From Chaenocephalus aceratus (taxonomy: Eukaryota > Chordata > Actinopteri > Perciformes > Channichthyidae), in NCBI GenBank assembly GCA_023974075.1, contig CM043791.1, forward strand, positions 25,285,642 through 25,349,641: DNA of 64,000 bases, given 5' to 3'. The notes beneath the pieces are model-generated. The model searched no databases, had not been told where the DNA came from, and was given only the letters and a program-made list of their open reading frames with translations. Shown here one piece after another: positions 11,331 through 30,417 of the stretch. Position 1 is the first letter of the stretch. The number at the start of each line of letters is the position of its first letter. The position numbers and the translations under genes are program-made.

Positions 11331-14300
11331 TTAGTTGATAGTAATAATGATGAAAAGTGAAAAGTAAGATCAACTTGGGGACACGCCTGGTTGTTCTCTC
11401 CAGTCGGTCATTTATCGGCATTCCTTCCACCGTGACCCAGCCCTGTCTCTACCCACAATTTACTTCATTACGTAATTTAATTATATGGACTTCAGACAGA
11501 AAGAAAGCATTTCTACTCGCTGTTAAAACGTTATCGCCTCTTTCTCTTCATGAACCTGTTTGACTAGTAAAGGGGAGTTGATGGTTTTCCTTTGGACAGG
11601 AATTTTTGTAAAGCAAAAAACACATTTAGACAACTGTGTGAGTGAGCGTATTTGTTTAGTTGTGTAGTCCAAAAGTCTCTTATCTTCGCCTGTTTTTCTT
11701 TGAATAACTGATAAAAAACATGTATCCGTCCCAAGGAAATTCCTCTCTCGGAGTCACCACACCCTTGTTGTGCTGCTCGGTTCCTGTAGCACAGACCCTC
11801 ATCTCACAGGCTCGTCTTTGCACGTTCCTCATGTCTTTGCACGTCCCCATGACAAAAAGGCTCCCTGTTTTTATATGAGATCTGCAAAACTAATGCCATG
11901 TTGCAGCTGCACAAAATGCAATTTTGTTTCTTTCTACGCTTTCCAGCACACATAATGTTACACTGCAGTCAGATACACAGAGGAGGAATGATTACACATA
12001 TCTTCAGTTCTATATGTGTGCTTGATGGGGAGTCAGGTGTTTAGTTTTTGTGGCTACTACAGGAGAAAGTATGATGTCATTGATGAACAGCTGACTAAGC
12101 TGTTTGCAAGTAGTGGTCAGAAATGGAAGTGTTACCCAGTCATACACAAATAACACTTAAATCAGTGCTACTGCAGTGTCAGGACATGTTGTGGAAGTTC
12201 CCCATCTAGAACTCATTCATGTAAAAGCAGAAGTCGTGATGTCTGCTGTTGTCAAAATCATCAGTTTTCACTTTCACTTTATCAAATGATGTAGTCCAGA
12301 TCGAAGTGGGCTCTATTTAAAAGCCAACAGATGTTTTTCCAAACAAATGTGGTGTACTCTTTTGAAAAAAAAGAGCATATCAACGGAGAAATCCTTGCAA
12401 GAAAGCAATTAAAGTATTGAAAAAGTTAGATACCTGTAAATAAAACATTGATTTATTAATGGTTTGCAAGCCTTTCTCTGACTTGTGGTGCAGACACAAG
12501 AAATACAATTACATGTATTTCCTCTATTGTTATACAAATGATTTAAGGTTATAGTTTTGAATCGGGACTTTTTGTGGATCAAGAAGCCAGTAAATGTCAT
12601 GTGTCGGAACAACATTGGTTTGAATATAAGCATTGGAATGAATTGCAGGTCTCCCTTGAAAAAGAGATCTATGATCTCAATGGGACCAATCTGGTTAAAT
12701 AAAGGTTTGAAATGAAATGAACTTGCTGTACAACTCTGTCATGAGGGAGTACTACGATGTCAATCATAGTGCAGTCACTTGAAGTTAAATGAGTGACACT
12801 CCCACCCAGCCGCACCACCAGTGTATGTAATGTGTGGAATGCAGCCTATTCTTTTCTTCTTGCCTTATTGGGGTCATCTCGGAAGAAGCTGAATGGCTAG
12901 GTCAGTACATAAGCCTTAATGGAGCTGTTATGGAGCTAACAATCTCATATGCCAGGATTGCCAGAGGCCATTTCACCCTGGCGCTGAACTCCATTTTGTT
13001 CTCCTTGGCATGTTCTCCCAACACTGACCTATTACAAGTGTTGTTGCGTATTATACGTGTGACTGAGGCAAACACATGAAGTTCTTCCTTGCAAAGCTTT
13101 AGGAAGTGGGATGGAAAGGGGGTTGCCCAATGAACAGTTTTTCCATCCTGCTACCAGCTCTTTTTTCTTTTTTGTACTCTATCTGCTACTTTGTGTATTG
13201 TCGAGCTATAGGTGCTTATAGGTCAGTCAATGTGTTCAAACACAATGTTCCACAGAACATTAGATGTCATTAGATGTCTTAGATTAGTCAGGATAACTTT
13301 CCATCAACAGTGATTTCCAGGGAGGCCAGTATCATACTGAAAAACATATTGCAAGCCGTTTTCTTTTACACCAAACGCAGTGTAATGCTTAGCATACTTT
13401 CTGTTTTGTAGTTATCTGATGGTGATGTACAAACATGGCCGCTTGGAAAATGGTGTCTGTTGGCTGGTGCGTGTGTCAGATGCAGAAGAGAAATCATCTG
13501 GGTAGGAGAATTATCTCTGGAGGGGTTTCCTGTTGGGATCTTGGTACTTGCAGTTCAGGAAATCCCTAAAAGCCCAATTTGTAAATGTAAACATTTTCTT
13601 CTGAGTAACATTAGCATCAGAGCCCCTAGGGATGGGTTCTGATAGCCCGTTCCTTTTTTTTGGATCCAGTTCCCATTTGGCCAATAACCCAGATTTGTTA
13701 GGCAGAGATGCTAACAAATCTCTCATGACACCTTCCATCTGTCCTCACTCTTGTATTATCGAAGAGTAATGGAAAACCTAAAGGCTGCAGGCAATACACT
13801 GTGTATACAGCTGTGTTGTGAATAATGTAACTGCTATGGTAATAAGATTGCTGGCTATTCTGTGCTCTCTGACGCTGGTGCCTGTATTCAGATAAAGATC
13901 GTAGCTCCACTGAACAATGAGTGTTTGAGTCTTCTCTTAAGAAAAAATGTAGCCTATCAACTCGCATCAATTAAAGGATCTCCCTATTAAACCTTTAATC
14001 ATATATCAACATTTGACAGTCATTTGTGTGTGTGTGTGTTTTGAACATTGAAAACGGAAGTGTTTCTGCCTCATTGTCATAAGCGAACAAAAGGTGATTA
14101 CACATCTCTTAGGTGCAGCTATTTATACATTTCACTGCAGCCAAAGTTGAAAGGTAAACATGATATGATAAGGCATTTCAAAGTATTCAGATTTGATGCT
14201 GCATATGAATAATATTCAGATGCAATGGGAACTCAACCCTCGCACTTCACATACTGCAGGGGCACAGGTGGACTGGGTGGATGAGAGGATCTGTGGTGGT

Positions 14301-17004
14301 GTTGGTGTTGGTCACTCCGTCCAAGCTGCGTACATGTGTGTCAGCCTTGGCTTTTCATTTGTGCTGTGTGTGAGTCGGAAAGGAGGAATGCAGCACCCTA
14401 AGGATACGGTACATTAGCTCCCTGATGGTGACATCACACTGCAACACAGGAAAAGAACGAGATGAGGAGAGCAAGAGACCGGAGGAGGATGTGTAGGAGA
14501 GAGGCAGATAAAGGAACAGTGAAGACAAAACCTTGATTAGCGCCCTTCCAAATCCACATTTATTCATCCCGTAATTATGGAATAGTAATGAAAATAGTTA
14601 CACTTTGGTATGTTTTAAGTTTCTCTATCGGTTTCTTGTGCTACAACACGTTCATGTAGCAGTTTTGATCACCACGCCTCTCCTCCCTTCCCTCGATCTG
14701 TCGGACTTCTCCGTGTGTTTGTTCTGCGCGCAGAGGGCGGATGAAAGGATGATTCTGTGTGATATTTCTCTCTCCTTCATCCTCTACTCTGAGCTGTGTG
14801 CACTGTGATGAATCGGGCCGGGTGAGTCTCAATGGCTCTGTCCTATTTCAGGTTCTCGTTCTTGAGCTGCTTCCTTGGCCTGGATCCTGAGCAGACACTT
14901 CTGGTTTTATTCAACCTCCATAATCTGAGCTTGGCTTCCACTTCTCTACAATTTGTTAGCCAGTTTTAATCAGAGGTCGATCCAGTATGTATACTTAAGC
15001 ATTAAATATTTAGTTAGCTTTATTATACAGCACCACACTGAACACTTAGCCTCAAGTGTCTACATTGAAATGAATGAAGCGCTCTCAGTAACTTTTGGTC
15101 AATTAAGGAAAGTACAGCCGGCAGCTTCTTTAATAGTGTCCTTAAAACAAAACTTGAATTCATGCTTAAGTCTGTTAACAGGTCTTACAGGAGTGTATTA
15201 CTTCATTTGGGCAGTGTTTTGTGGCGTCTGAAGACAACACGTTTGAAACTGAAAACAATTCTAAAAGTAAGCTTACCAGACCTGTCGCATAAAAAAACAA
15301 AATCCATGACTCAGCTGTTGTAGTTGCATTGTGGGTAATGTAGGCAGCGGGTTTTTGACAATAAAAAAAGTTCCGATTCATCAATGTTGAGGCTTTATTT
15401 AAACTGCCCATCGAGACCCCAACAGTGTTAAAACCATGGTTTCTAACACAGCTCGATAAGGGTTAGACTGATGTACATTTTTTGTATTTTTGCTCCACGT
15501 GGATTGTACACTCCACAAGAAATCAACTGTACACGACACGTGTTCCCAATCTGTGCCATGTTCTCGTTCACAGAGACACTCAGAAAATGTTAGCCATGTT
15601 GTGCCTCATGTATAATCCAGTCCTCAACATTTCAACCAGGAGCAAAAGGAGGAGATACTGTTGGAGGGAGGGATGCTGTGTGTTTAGAAGAAAAGGGTGA
15701 GGGGTGTTGAAAGTGGGTGAGACATTCCTCCAAGCTGACGTCCTCCCACAATGTTACACAGTCTGACAGAGTTGTGTGTGGGCATTCAGTGACCCGCTAT
15801 TAATCATCACGTGGAATGCATTTTTGCTGCTTACACTAATCAGTGTGTCGATACCTGAGCTGTTAACACTCAGTCAAAAATGTGTGTCTGTAACAACTCA
15901 AACTCCTTGCTCATAAGGCAGCTACAAGTGTGCTGTTAGTTCACAGGGAGTCGTCCCACCAGAGCTGCTTTTGTCAGTTCCCAAGGAAAAGGTAATCGGG
16001 AGAAAATGCTGAGTCATGTGTGTATAGATGCAGGACTTCTGAGCAGCTACAATCCTGTTTGTTTATCGTCTCCTTATTCGATGTTTATATTTCTCTGCCC
16101 ATATTCAGTAACTTCTGGACAACATCTTTAGGGGCTGAGATTTTGTATATAATGCACCTAGAATTTAAAAAAATAGAGGAAACAAGCGTAAGTTGTAGTT
16201 CATCCGTTACATAACATAATTCACCATATCACAATTCCCATGCTCTGTCAAACCAGATGGGAGAATGAGACAACACCTTCAGGTTTCTGTGTGGATTTTC
16301 ATTGGACTTAATCATTTTTTGAGATGGTATTTTATATTTCTCAAAGGTTATCACGTTGGAAACTTTTCATAATGTGAAAAGTAGAAATATGCTCTTCGTG
16401 TTACATAGTAATCCACCAGGAATGTGCCCTAGCATGCATTTAATTGGACACGCATGCAGCAGTGCCTCGTCATATGACCTAAGGTTGCGTAGGTTAAGAG
16501 CCTTACGCCTACTAAACACAGCCGTGGTAAGCATCATGTGATGAGATGTCACATTTATGCAAAACCTTTTTGAAATGAATAATATCATATAATGGTTTAT
16601 AATAGGGCTGCCAGTGAAGCCACTCCCATTGATTGTAGCAGGAAGTTGGACAGCTTCACACTCAAAATACTTAAGCCAAAATGCACCTGCCAACAATTGA
16701 AAGGTGTGGTTTACCTGCACATTGCCACTGAAACAGAAGCATTTTTTAAATCCCAAAGCAGCTCATTGCATTTCGTGCTGCTGAAAATATCATTAAGAGA
16801 ACAGCTGTTTCCTCCACCCATTGTTCACTCACAATTCTGGTTGGTTCTACAAGACACAGCAGGGCATTTTTCAACAGCTGGCACACCCAGGAATAAATCA
16901 AGTCATCATGGATCCATCGATAAATACCTGGGTCAGCTCAGATTCTGTGGATTGTTGTGTCGGTCACCAAATGCTCAATGTCATCACAATGAGATATGGC
17001 TTAC
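11155..17004. other. Putative first part of rhoc intron 1, no coding exon seen
   Basis: I find no recognisable coding exon. A LINE tail lies at 12630-12718, a short GT run at about 14025-14040, and a possible alternative exon with a gtgagt donor at about 14700-14820 (gcgcgcagagggcgg context). Confidence 0.4.
12630..12718 (+). mobile_element. LINE 3' tail (ctggttaaataaagg-type)
   Basis: The sequence aaaaagagatct...gatctcaatggg followed by tctggttaaataaagg is a terminus I recognise from many fish LINE-derived repeats. No reverse transcriptase remains upstream. The inverted agatct/gatctcaat part can form a small hairpin, as LINE 3' ends often do. Confidence 0.5.
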
Positions 17005-17360
17005 AGTAACGGCCCGTCCACACTACAGCTTCAAAAAAAGCTTGGAGCTGGGCTTGTCTGAAGCTCGACCAACAACCAATAACATGAATCTCCCGCCCCT
17101 GACACACAAGCAGCGGTTTGATTGGCTAGAGCTTGTACTGGTATATGATTTGATTGGCTGACGCTTCCACCGAAAGCTTCAGAAGCTTCAAAAGTTGAAC
17201 ATTGCTCAACTTTTGCAGCCTGAAACGCCAGGAAAGCTCCGCTCTGCTTCCCACAATGCATTCGGCGAAAAGTGACGTCACCCCATTCAAAGTGAATGGG
17301 CAGACGCGTTGGAAACCGTTTTTGAAGCTGTCGATGCTGTAGTGTGGACGGGCCGTTACT
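17005..17360. mobile_element. MITE with long perfect terminal inverted repeats
   Basis: The left end reads agtaacggcccgtccacact and continues acagc. The right end is its exact complement through agtgtggacgggccgttact, giving at least 25 bp of perfect TIR. An inner agcttcaaaaa/tttttgaagct pair extends the match after a short loop. The element is about 356 bp with no coding capacity. Perfect ends suggest relatively recent activity. The superfamily is uncertain, with no clear target duplication beyond TTA/TAA-like flanks. Confidence 0.85.
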
Positions 17361-18104
<744 letters not shown>

Positions 18105-18927
18105 TCTTTGTAACAGAGAAATGGAGCTGTGTTATCATGTGACTGGCTTGGTCTGCGGCTTTGTCTGTCCCAATTCACTTCTGCTTATGAAACAATTTTA
18201 ATGTAACCAGGATATTCACTTGCATTTTAACTGAGTGTATTTTGATTGTTTTCCACTCTAAAACAATTTCCCCCAAACACTGATAAAGGTCTACTTACGT
18301 TACATGAAATCAAGGCCTGACTTAAATATTATTGTCATAATACAAAGCAAATGGCATAGCAATAAATAGCTGCACACAATGTGCCAAGATGATGCTCTGC
18401 ATTTAATTGTATAATTAAGGACAAAATATGAAACAAAATCATCACTAGCACCTGCAGATGCTCACCTAACGCCATCTCTGTTTGGTGAACTGGAGCTAGC
18501 AGCAGAGACTATTAACCGAGTAATATAGCATACAAATGGATAGTTGATGAGTTAGTACTTTCTTTTAAAAAGAAAATCAAGATATTCCACAGCTGCTTTC
18601 TTTACAGCTGGCCACTCATTCTTCATTGTTGTCAAAAAGTGTGTTAAAGTGTGACAAGTGTATCCATGTATTGGCATATTGAACAGGCGGTTGGTTTGCT
18701 CAGCCTTTCTACCGATAAACTAATCACCTGTCGTATAAATCACTGTTTACGGGGAGCAGAACGCACCCTAAAATCAACTGTTATTTAGAAAATAAATCCT
18801 AGGAGACTCTGTCCCAGCTTTTTTCTAGCACACAGTGTGCCCACCCATTGGAGCAAAGGGAAGGGGCATTATCCCCACTGAGCATCGTGTGCTGCCTCTG
18901 GCACAGTCGCTGAGAGAGCTCCTCGTC
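18105..18927. other. Gene-free stretch
   Basis: No supported exon or repeat boundary between the GT array and the hAT remnant. Confidence 0.4.
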
Positions 18928-19530
18928 AATACTAGGGATGAGAATATGAAAGCAAATGTATATTCGAATATTCGACCCCCAAAAAAATGGTTAATCGATT
19001 AACCGAAATGTACATATCCTTTACAAAAATGTGGGGAAAATGTTTACCAAAAAAAAAGATTTAATTTTGAAAAATAAACAAAAACATGTTCAAATAAGTA
19101 TAGAAACCAAGTCGAATTTGTCAAATGTATTGAGCCGGTGATCACAGTTTGAACAGTTGCCAGCTATAGGCCTACAGCTTTCATGCTTAAAACATAACTT
19201 GGTTTTTAAATGAAAGAGGGATCAAACACGAACAACATAACGGGTTAGGGTAACGTAACCCTATTACAACAGAGATCAACCTGTAACAGGGCCTATGCAC
19301 AGAATGCAGCTATTCATACTCATTCTTCTTTAAGAATATGAGCATGTCTACTCAGGGGAGAGGCGGGTGCGGAGGCGATTCACTATCAGGCCAGCTGTAG
19401 AGAAGACCCTCTCAGCTGGAATGTGGGCATAAGATGAGGTTTGAGTCTGCGTGTAGGGAGGGGCAGCAGCCATATCATTAGCTAGAACTAGCTAGATCTG
19501 ATGGATTTGGACATAAACGCGAGTGAAGTA
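18928..19530 (-). mobile_element. hAT transposon remnant
   Basis: At 18934 a terminus tagggatgagaatatg is followed by tattcgaatattcga and ggttaatcgattaacc, closely resembling the subterminal region of the hAT element at 8604. The octamer before it, gtcaatac, nearly equals that element's target duplication. The transposase C-terminus lies at 19325-19470 on the minus strand. No matching opposite terminus was found, so the element is truncated at its 5' side. Its right boundary is approximate. Confidence 0.7.
19325..19470 (-). pseudogene. hATC dimerisation fragment of a hAT transposase
   Basis: Minus-strand translation gives SYAHIPAERVFSTAGLIVNR followed by LRTRLSPE. This is the signature of the hAT C-terminal dimerisation domain (family form: ERxFSxAGxIVNxxRxRL followed by PExVDxLxFL). 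After SPE the frame meets a stop. Reading on with a small indel restores the expected VDMLIFL-type wording, so this is a frameshifted relic. Nothing of the catalytic core precedes it. Confidence 0.8.
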
Positions 19531-19681
19531 TAACCGGACACCAGAGAGAGAGGGATCCGCACCTGCAGCTCTGCCCGCTGAGAGGGACCGGTGAGCGGCG
19601 CAACACGCACCTTTAGACCTAACACACTTAGCTATGGCACTGTCGTATACATTGAATTATTCCATTTGATCATATGTAATC

Positions 19682-19995
<314 letters not shown>

Positions 19996-20956
19996 GCAGC
20001 CTGCTATCACAGAGAACAGGTGGCTTTCTCCAAAGAGACAAACTGACAACACACTGGTCTGATTGAATGTGTGGGAGAGAAACTGAACAATTGTCTTTTC
20101 AATTCTTGTGGTGAAAATGGTAGCCGGGGCCAACACAAGCTGAGAATCAAAGGAGGGGTTTGAAAATGCAAATGTCATTCTTGAACATCCACAAACGCCT
20201 GGGCTCATTATCTCTTTAAACTAAGCAGTAGAAAGAAATGATATATCAAGACGTCTTGAAATGACAGAATAAACGGTGTTGGTCAGTGCGTAGAGGAGCC
20301 ACCATGCGGCCTGTAAGAATTGAACTGGCTTTAGTTTCTCTAAATATGTGGTATCAACAGGACCTCCCCAGCCCACCTGCTGACCAGTTCAGGGGAACCA
20401 ACTGTTTATTCACATAGTGCAGCAACACCCTGTTTACCATCCCACAGCACAACAGGATATGGGTCATGCTGCAGTTACCAGTGTATGTGTTTGGGTTGGT
20501 TGATCTTATGAAGTTGATGATTATCAATTCAGTTATTTTTCAAGTGCTTTCTTGTGTAAGGCCTTCTTCTTGATTTTTAAGCCTGCAATAAGTTATTTTT
20601 AGCCACTTTGCAGGGAAAACAAGTTGTAAACAGAATCATGGCATATAATCACCCCTAAATTTATATAGGGAAGTTGTTATCAAACAGATTCTTATTTACT
20701 AACCCAGTAGATACAAAAACAGCATCCTAAGTTACGGCTGCTAATGTTTCCTCTTTAGCTCTTTATCGCTCCACTAACTGCTCCTCAGCTGCTAACTGCT
20801 CCACCTTGTTCCCCACCCGGTTGTTTTCTGTGCCTGAGTGCTGTTTGACTTGGACACTAGGTGTGAAGGCAGAAGGGTAGGTCTTTGTTTTGGTCCAGGC
20901 AGTCGTAGGATGGTGAAAGCTGTATTGTTGGCAGGCCGCCAGTACGTTGTGTAGTG
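19996..20956. other. Gene-free stretch
   Basis: Nothing recognisable between two GT arrays. Confidence 0.4.
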
Positions 20957-21106
<150 letters not shown>

Positions 21107-21195
21107 AGATATTTTTCTGACGAGCCACATTTCCCTCACATACTGTATATGTGGACATTCTCACGTAACTGACACAATATGGCACGCATACACCT

Positions 21196-21430
21196 TTAAA
21201 GGTGGGGTAGGTCATATTGGAGAAACCAGCTCGAGATCGCTAGAATTTGAAAATACACAACCGGAAAAAATCTGCCACTTCCTTACAGAGCCCCTCCTCC
21301 ATTTTTTATGGATTTTTTGACAAAGCACTTAAGATATTCATTGCAATCGGGATGTTAAAAGCATTCCATGGAATGTAACAAAAAGTGTATCTCGAGCCGG
21401 TTTTCTCAAACTTACCTACCCCACCTTTAA
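21196..21430. mobile_element. TTAA-flanked foldback MITE, 235 bp
   Basis: The left end is ttaaaggtggggtaggt and the right end accta-cccc-acctttaa is its complement. An inner gagaaaccagctcgag pairs with ctcgagccggttttctc. TTAA is present at both tips, which suits the piggyBac or Kolobok superfamilies (TTAA target sites), though it could be part of the TIR. No coding content. Confidence 0.75.
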
Positions 21431-28470
<7,040 letters not shown>

Positions 28471-29655
28471 AGGAACGGAGTCTGTCGGCCAATCAGCACC
28501 TGAGGGACGACTCCCCCCTTACACACAGCGCAAACTTAGAGAAACCCTAAATCAATGGCTTCCGTGGACTATACTTACTTCACAATATGTGCCACAGGAT
28601 AATATGAAGGACTGACACACCCGTTTTTAAAAGCAAAACAAATCAGCCTTTTTTTTCTAAACTTTTCCTCTGCTACTCACACACTTGTTTGTTGTTTTGT
28701 TTTCCTCCAGCAGCCCCTTTGTGTGAACAACCTGTCCCTTCCTCCTATATGAATGTATGTTTGTATTTCTATGTGCATATACTTTACAAATATATCATGC
28801 CTGTGTTATGGTTGTTTACAAAGAAGGTTTTGTGAGTCACATTTCCACTAAATGGCATTTATTTTTATTTTCTTTAACATTATGGAACCCCTGCTTCTCC
28901 TTAGTCTCCTTTTATACATCAGCTTCAGTCACGATGTACCCATAATGTCCAACCTATTAATTCTACACCCTTATTTCACCATGTGCTAAATCAGCAGACC
29001 TCCATTTCCCCCGGCCTTTCTCTCCTGACATTAAGGACTACATTTAGAGCCTGTTCACTCTGCATTAATCACTGAAACCTACAGTTACTATTTGTGCAGA
29101 GAGGTTGTGGACCGCACCTTGCTCCGTCTGTCCTCCATGGCGATGGCATAAAACAGTGGTCTATTGTCATGGACACAATACACAGTACATATCGCTGTGT
29201 ACTCAATCTGCAGGTTTAGATACACTTACAGATTAATATTTAGGTATATTATGTGTACACAAATGTCTAAATGACAGATAAAATGTTGTTTTTACCTATG
29301 TACCATGTCCTTGGTTTGGCTCACAGATCATTAGCACCCATGACTATTTAAAACTGGGGCTTTGTTGTGTTACAGGCCTTTATTTGACACTACACACAAG
29401 GGACGATCCTTGAAATGTGATTGGATAGCCGAGTGCATAGCCAGTGGTTCTATTTCATGCCACTGACACGAAGCATATTTTCTAGTCCCTACATTGATCT
29501 TACCAACATCATAAGCAACAACCGTGGTGATCTTTTCATCCAGTACATTCAGCTCCATGGAGATCAGAATGTTACGGGTTTGGCTCATTTCTGGACGGTG
29601 CCTCTACGTCTAATATCACATGTCATAGTCCACAATAAAATGTTGATTGTGATGA
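28471..29655 (+). other. rhoc: Probable rhoc 3' UTR
   Basis: There is no further coding sequence after the stop. The first good polyadenylation word on the plus strand is aataaa at 29634-29639, giving a 3' UTR of about 1.2 kb. The exact end is inferred. Confidence 0.5.
29634..29639 (+). terminator. Candidate rhoc polyadenylation signal
   Basis: Canonical aataaa followed by a gt-rich stretch (tgttgattgtgatgacg), as expected for a cleavage site. Confidence 0.45.
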
Positions 29656-29917
29656 CGCTTTACAAACAGGAGTGGGATGTGTTGAATGTTATTAAAGTAT
29701 TTTTTAAATACTGCATAATCTTAACTAGTTTGGTTTAAAGCTTGCATTTCTTTTTAAATATTTGTACAAAATGGCTGATACAAAATCTTTCAAAGTTTTT
29801 AATCTTTTTATAAATGCATTTACATTCATGTTCCAGCATGGTTTGTATAACATTCTGAATAGCACAATGACTTTTGTTTGGATTACATAAGAAAACTTCC
29901 GATTTTTCAGATTTTTT

Positions 29918-29923
29918 TTTATT
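29918..29923 (-). terminator. Candidate mov10 polyadenylation signal
   Basis: The minus strand reads aataaa here, about 500 bases after the mov10 stop codon. It lies only about 280 bases from the rhoc signal on the other strand, so the two genes end almost face to face. Confidence 0.4.
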
Positions 29924-30417
29924 ACAGTTTCAAAAATGACCATTAACATTTTAAATGTGGTTAGAAAAATGTTTAAAGGCAGTATTGTGTAAATCTAAAT
30001 AGATTAAACAATTAATCATTATTCTAAAAGCAGTGATGATTGAGAAAAGTAAAAACAAAAACAACCCTGAGACTCGGTCAATAAAAATAATATTTTCCAA
30101 TATTTTCATCGCAATACATTTAAAACTAACAAATTAAGTATCCAAATCATTTGTTGTGAATATTACAAGCCGTTTCAAGTTAAGTGGAATGAGCGCAGTC
30201 CACCGAGGTAGCTTATATAATTGGTCTGCTCTTAACATTTATCAGCTGCTCCTTTCTCACATTTGGTCGAGTTCATAAAGTTTACATAAACCAATAAAAA
30301 CTGAGATTTTTTGAAAGATGCCAATTAAGCTCAATTTCTTGAAGGGATTAAAAGGCACATGTCATTTGCAAACTCGATGCAAAATGTATCAGGAGGGAGG
30401 TTTGTGCTCTCCTCTCC

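Noticed and set aside
14700..14820. Alternative first exon of rhoc ending at a gtgagt donor
   Set aside because: Plausible, but no better supported than the 11.1-kb candidate, and the upstream context is not clearly CpG-rich. Kept only as an alternative in the notes.
16592..17161. 189-codon plus-strand open frame
   Set aside because: It spans unrelated sequence and runs into the MITE at 17005. The composition is not protein-like and no motif is present.
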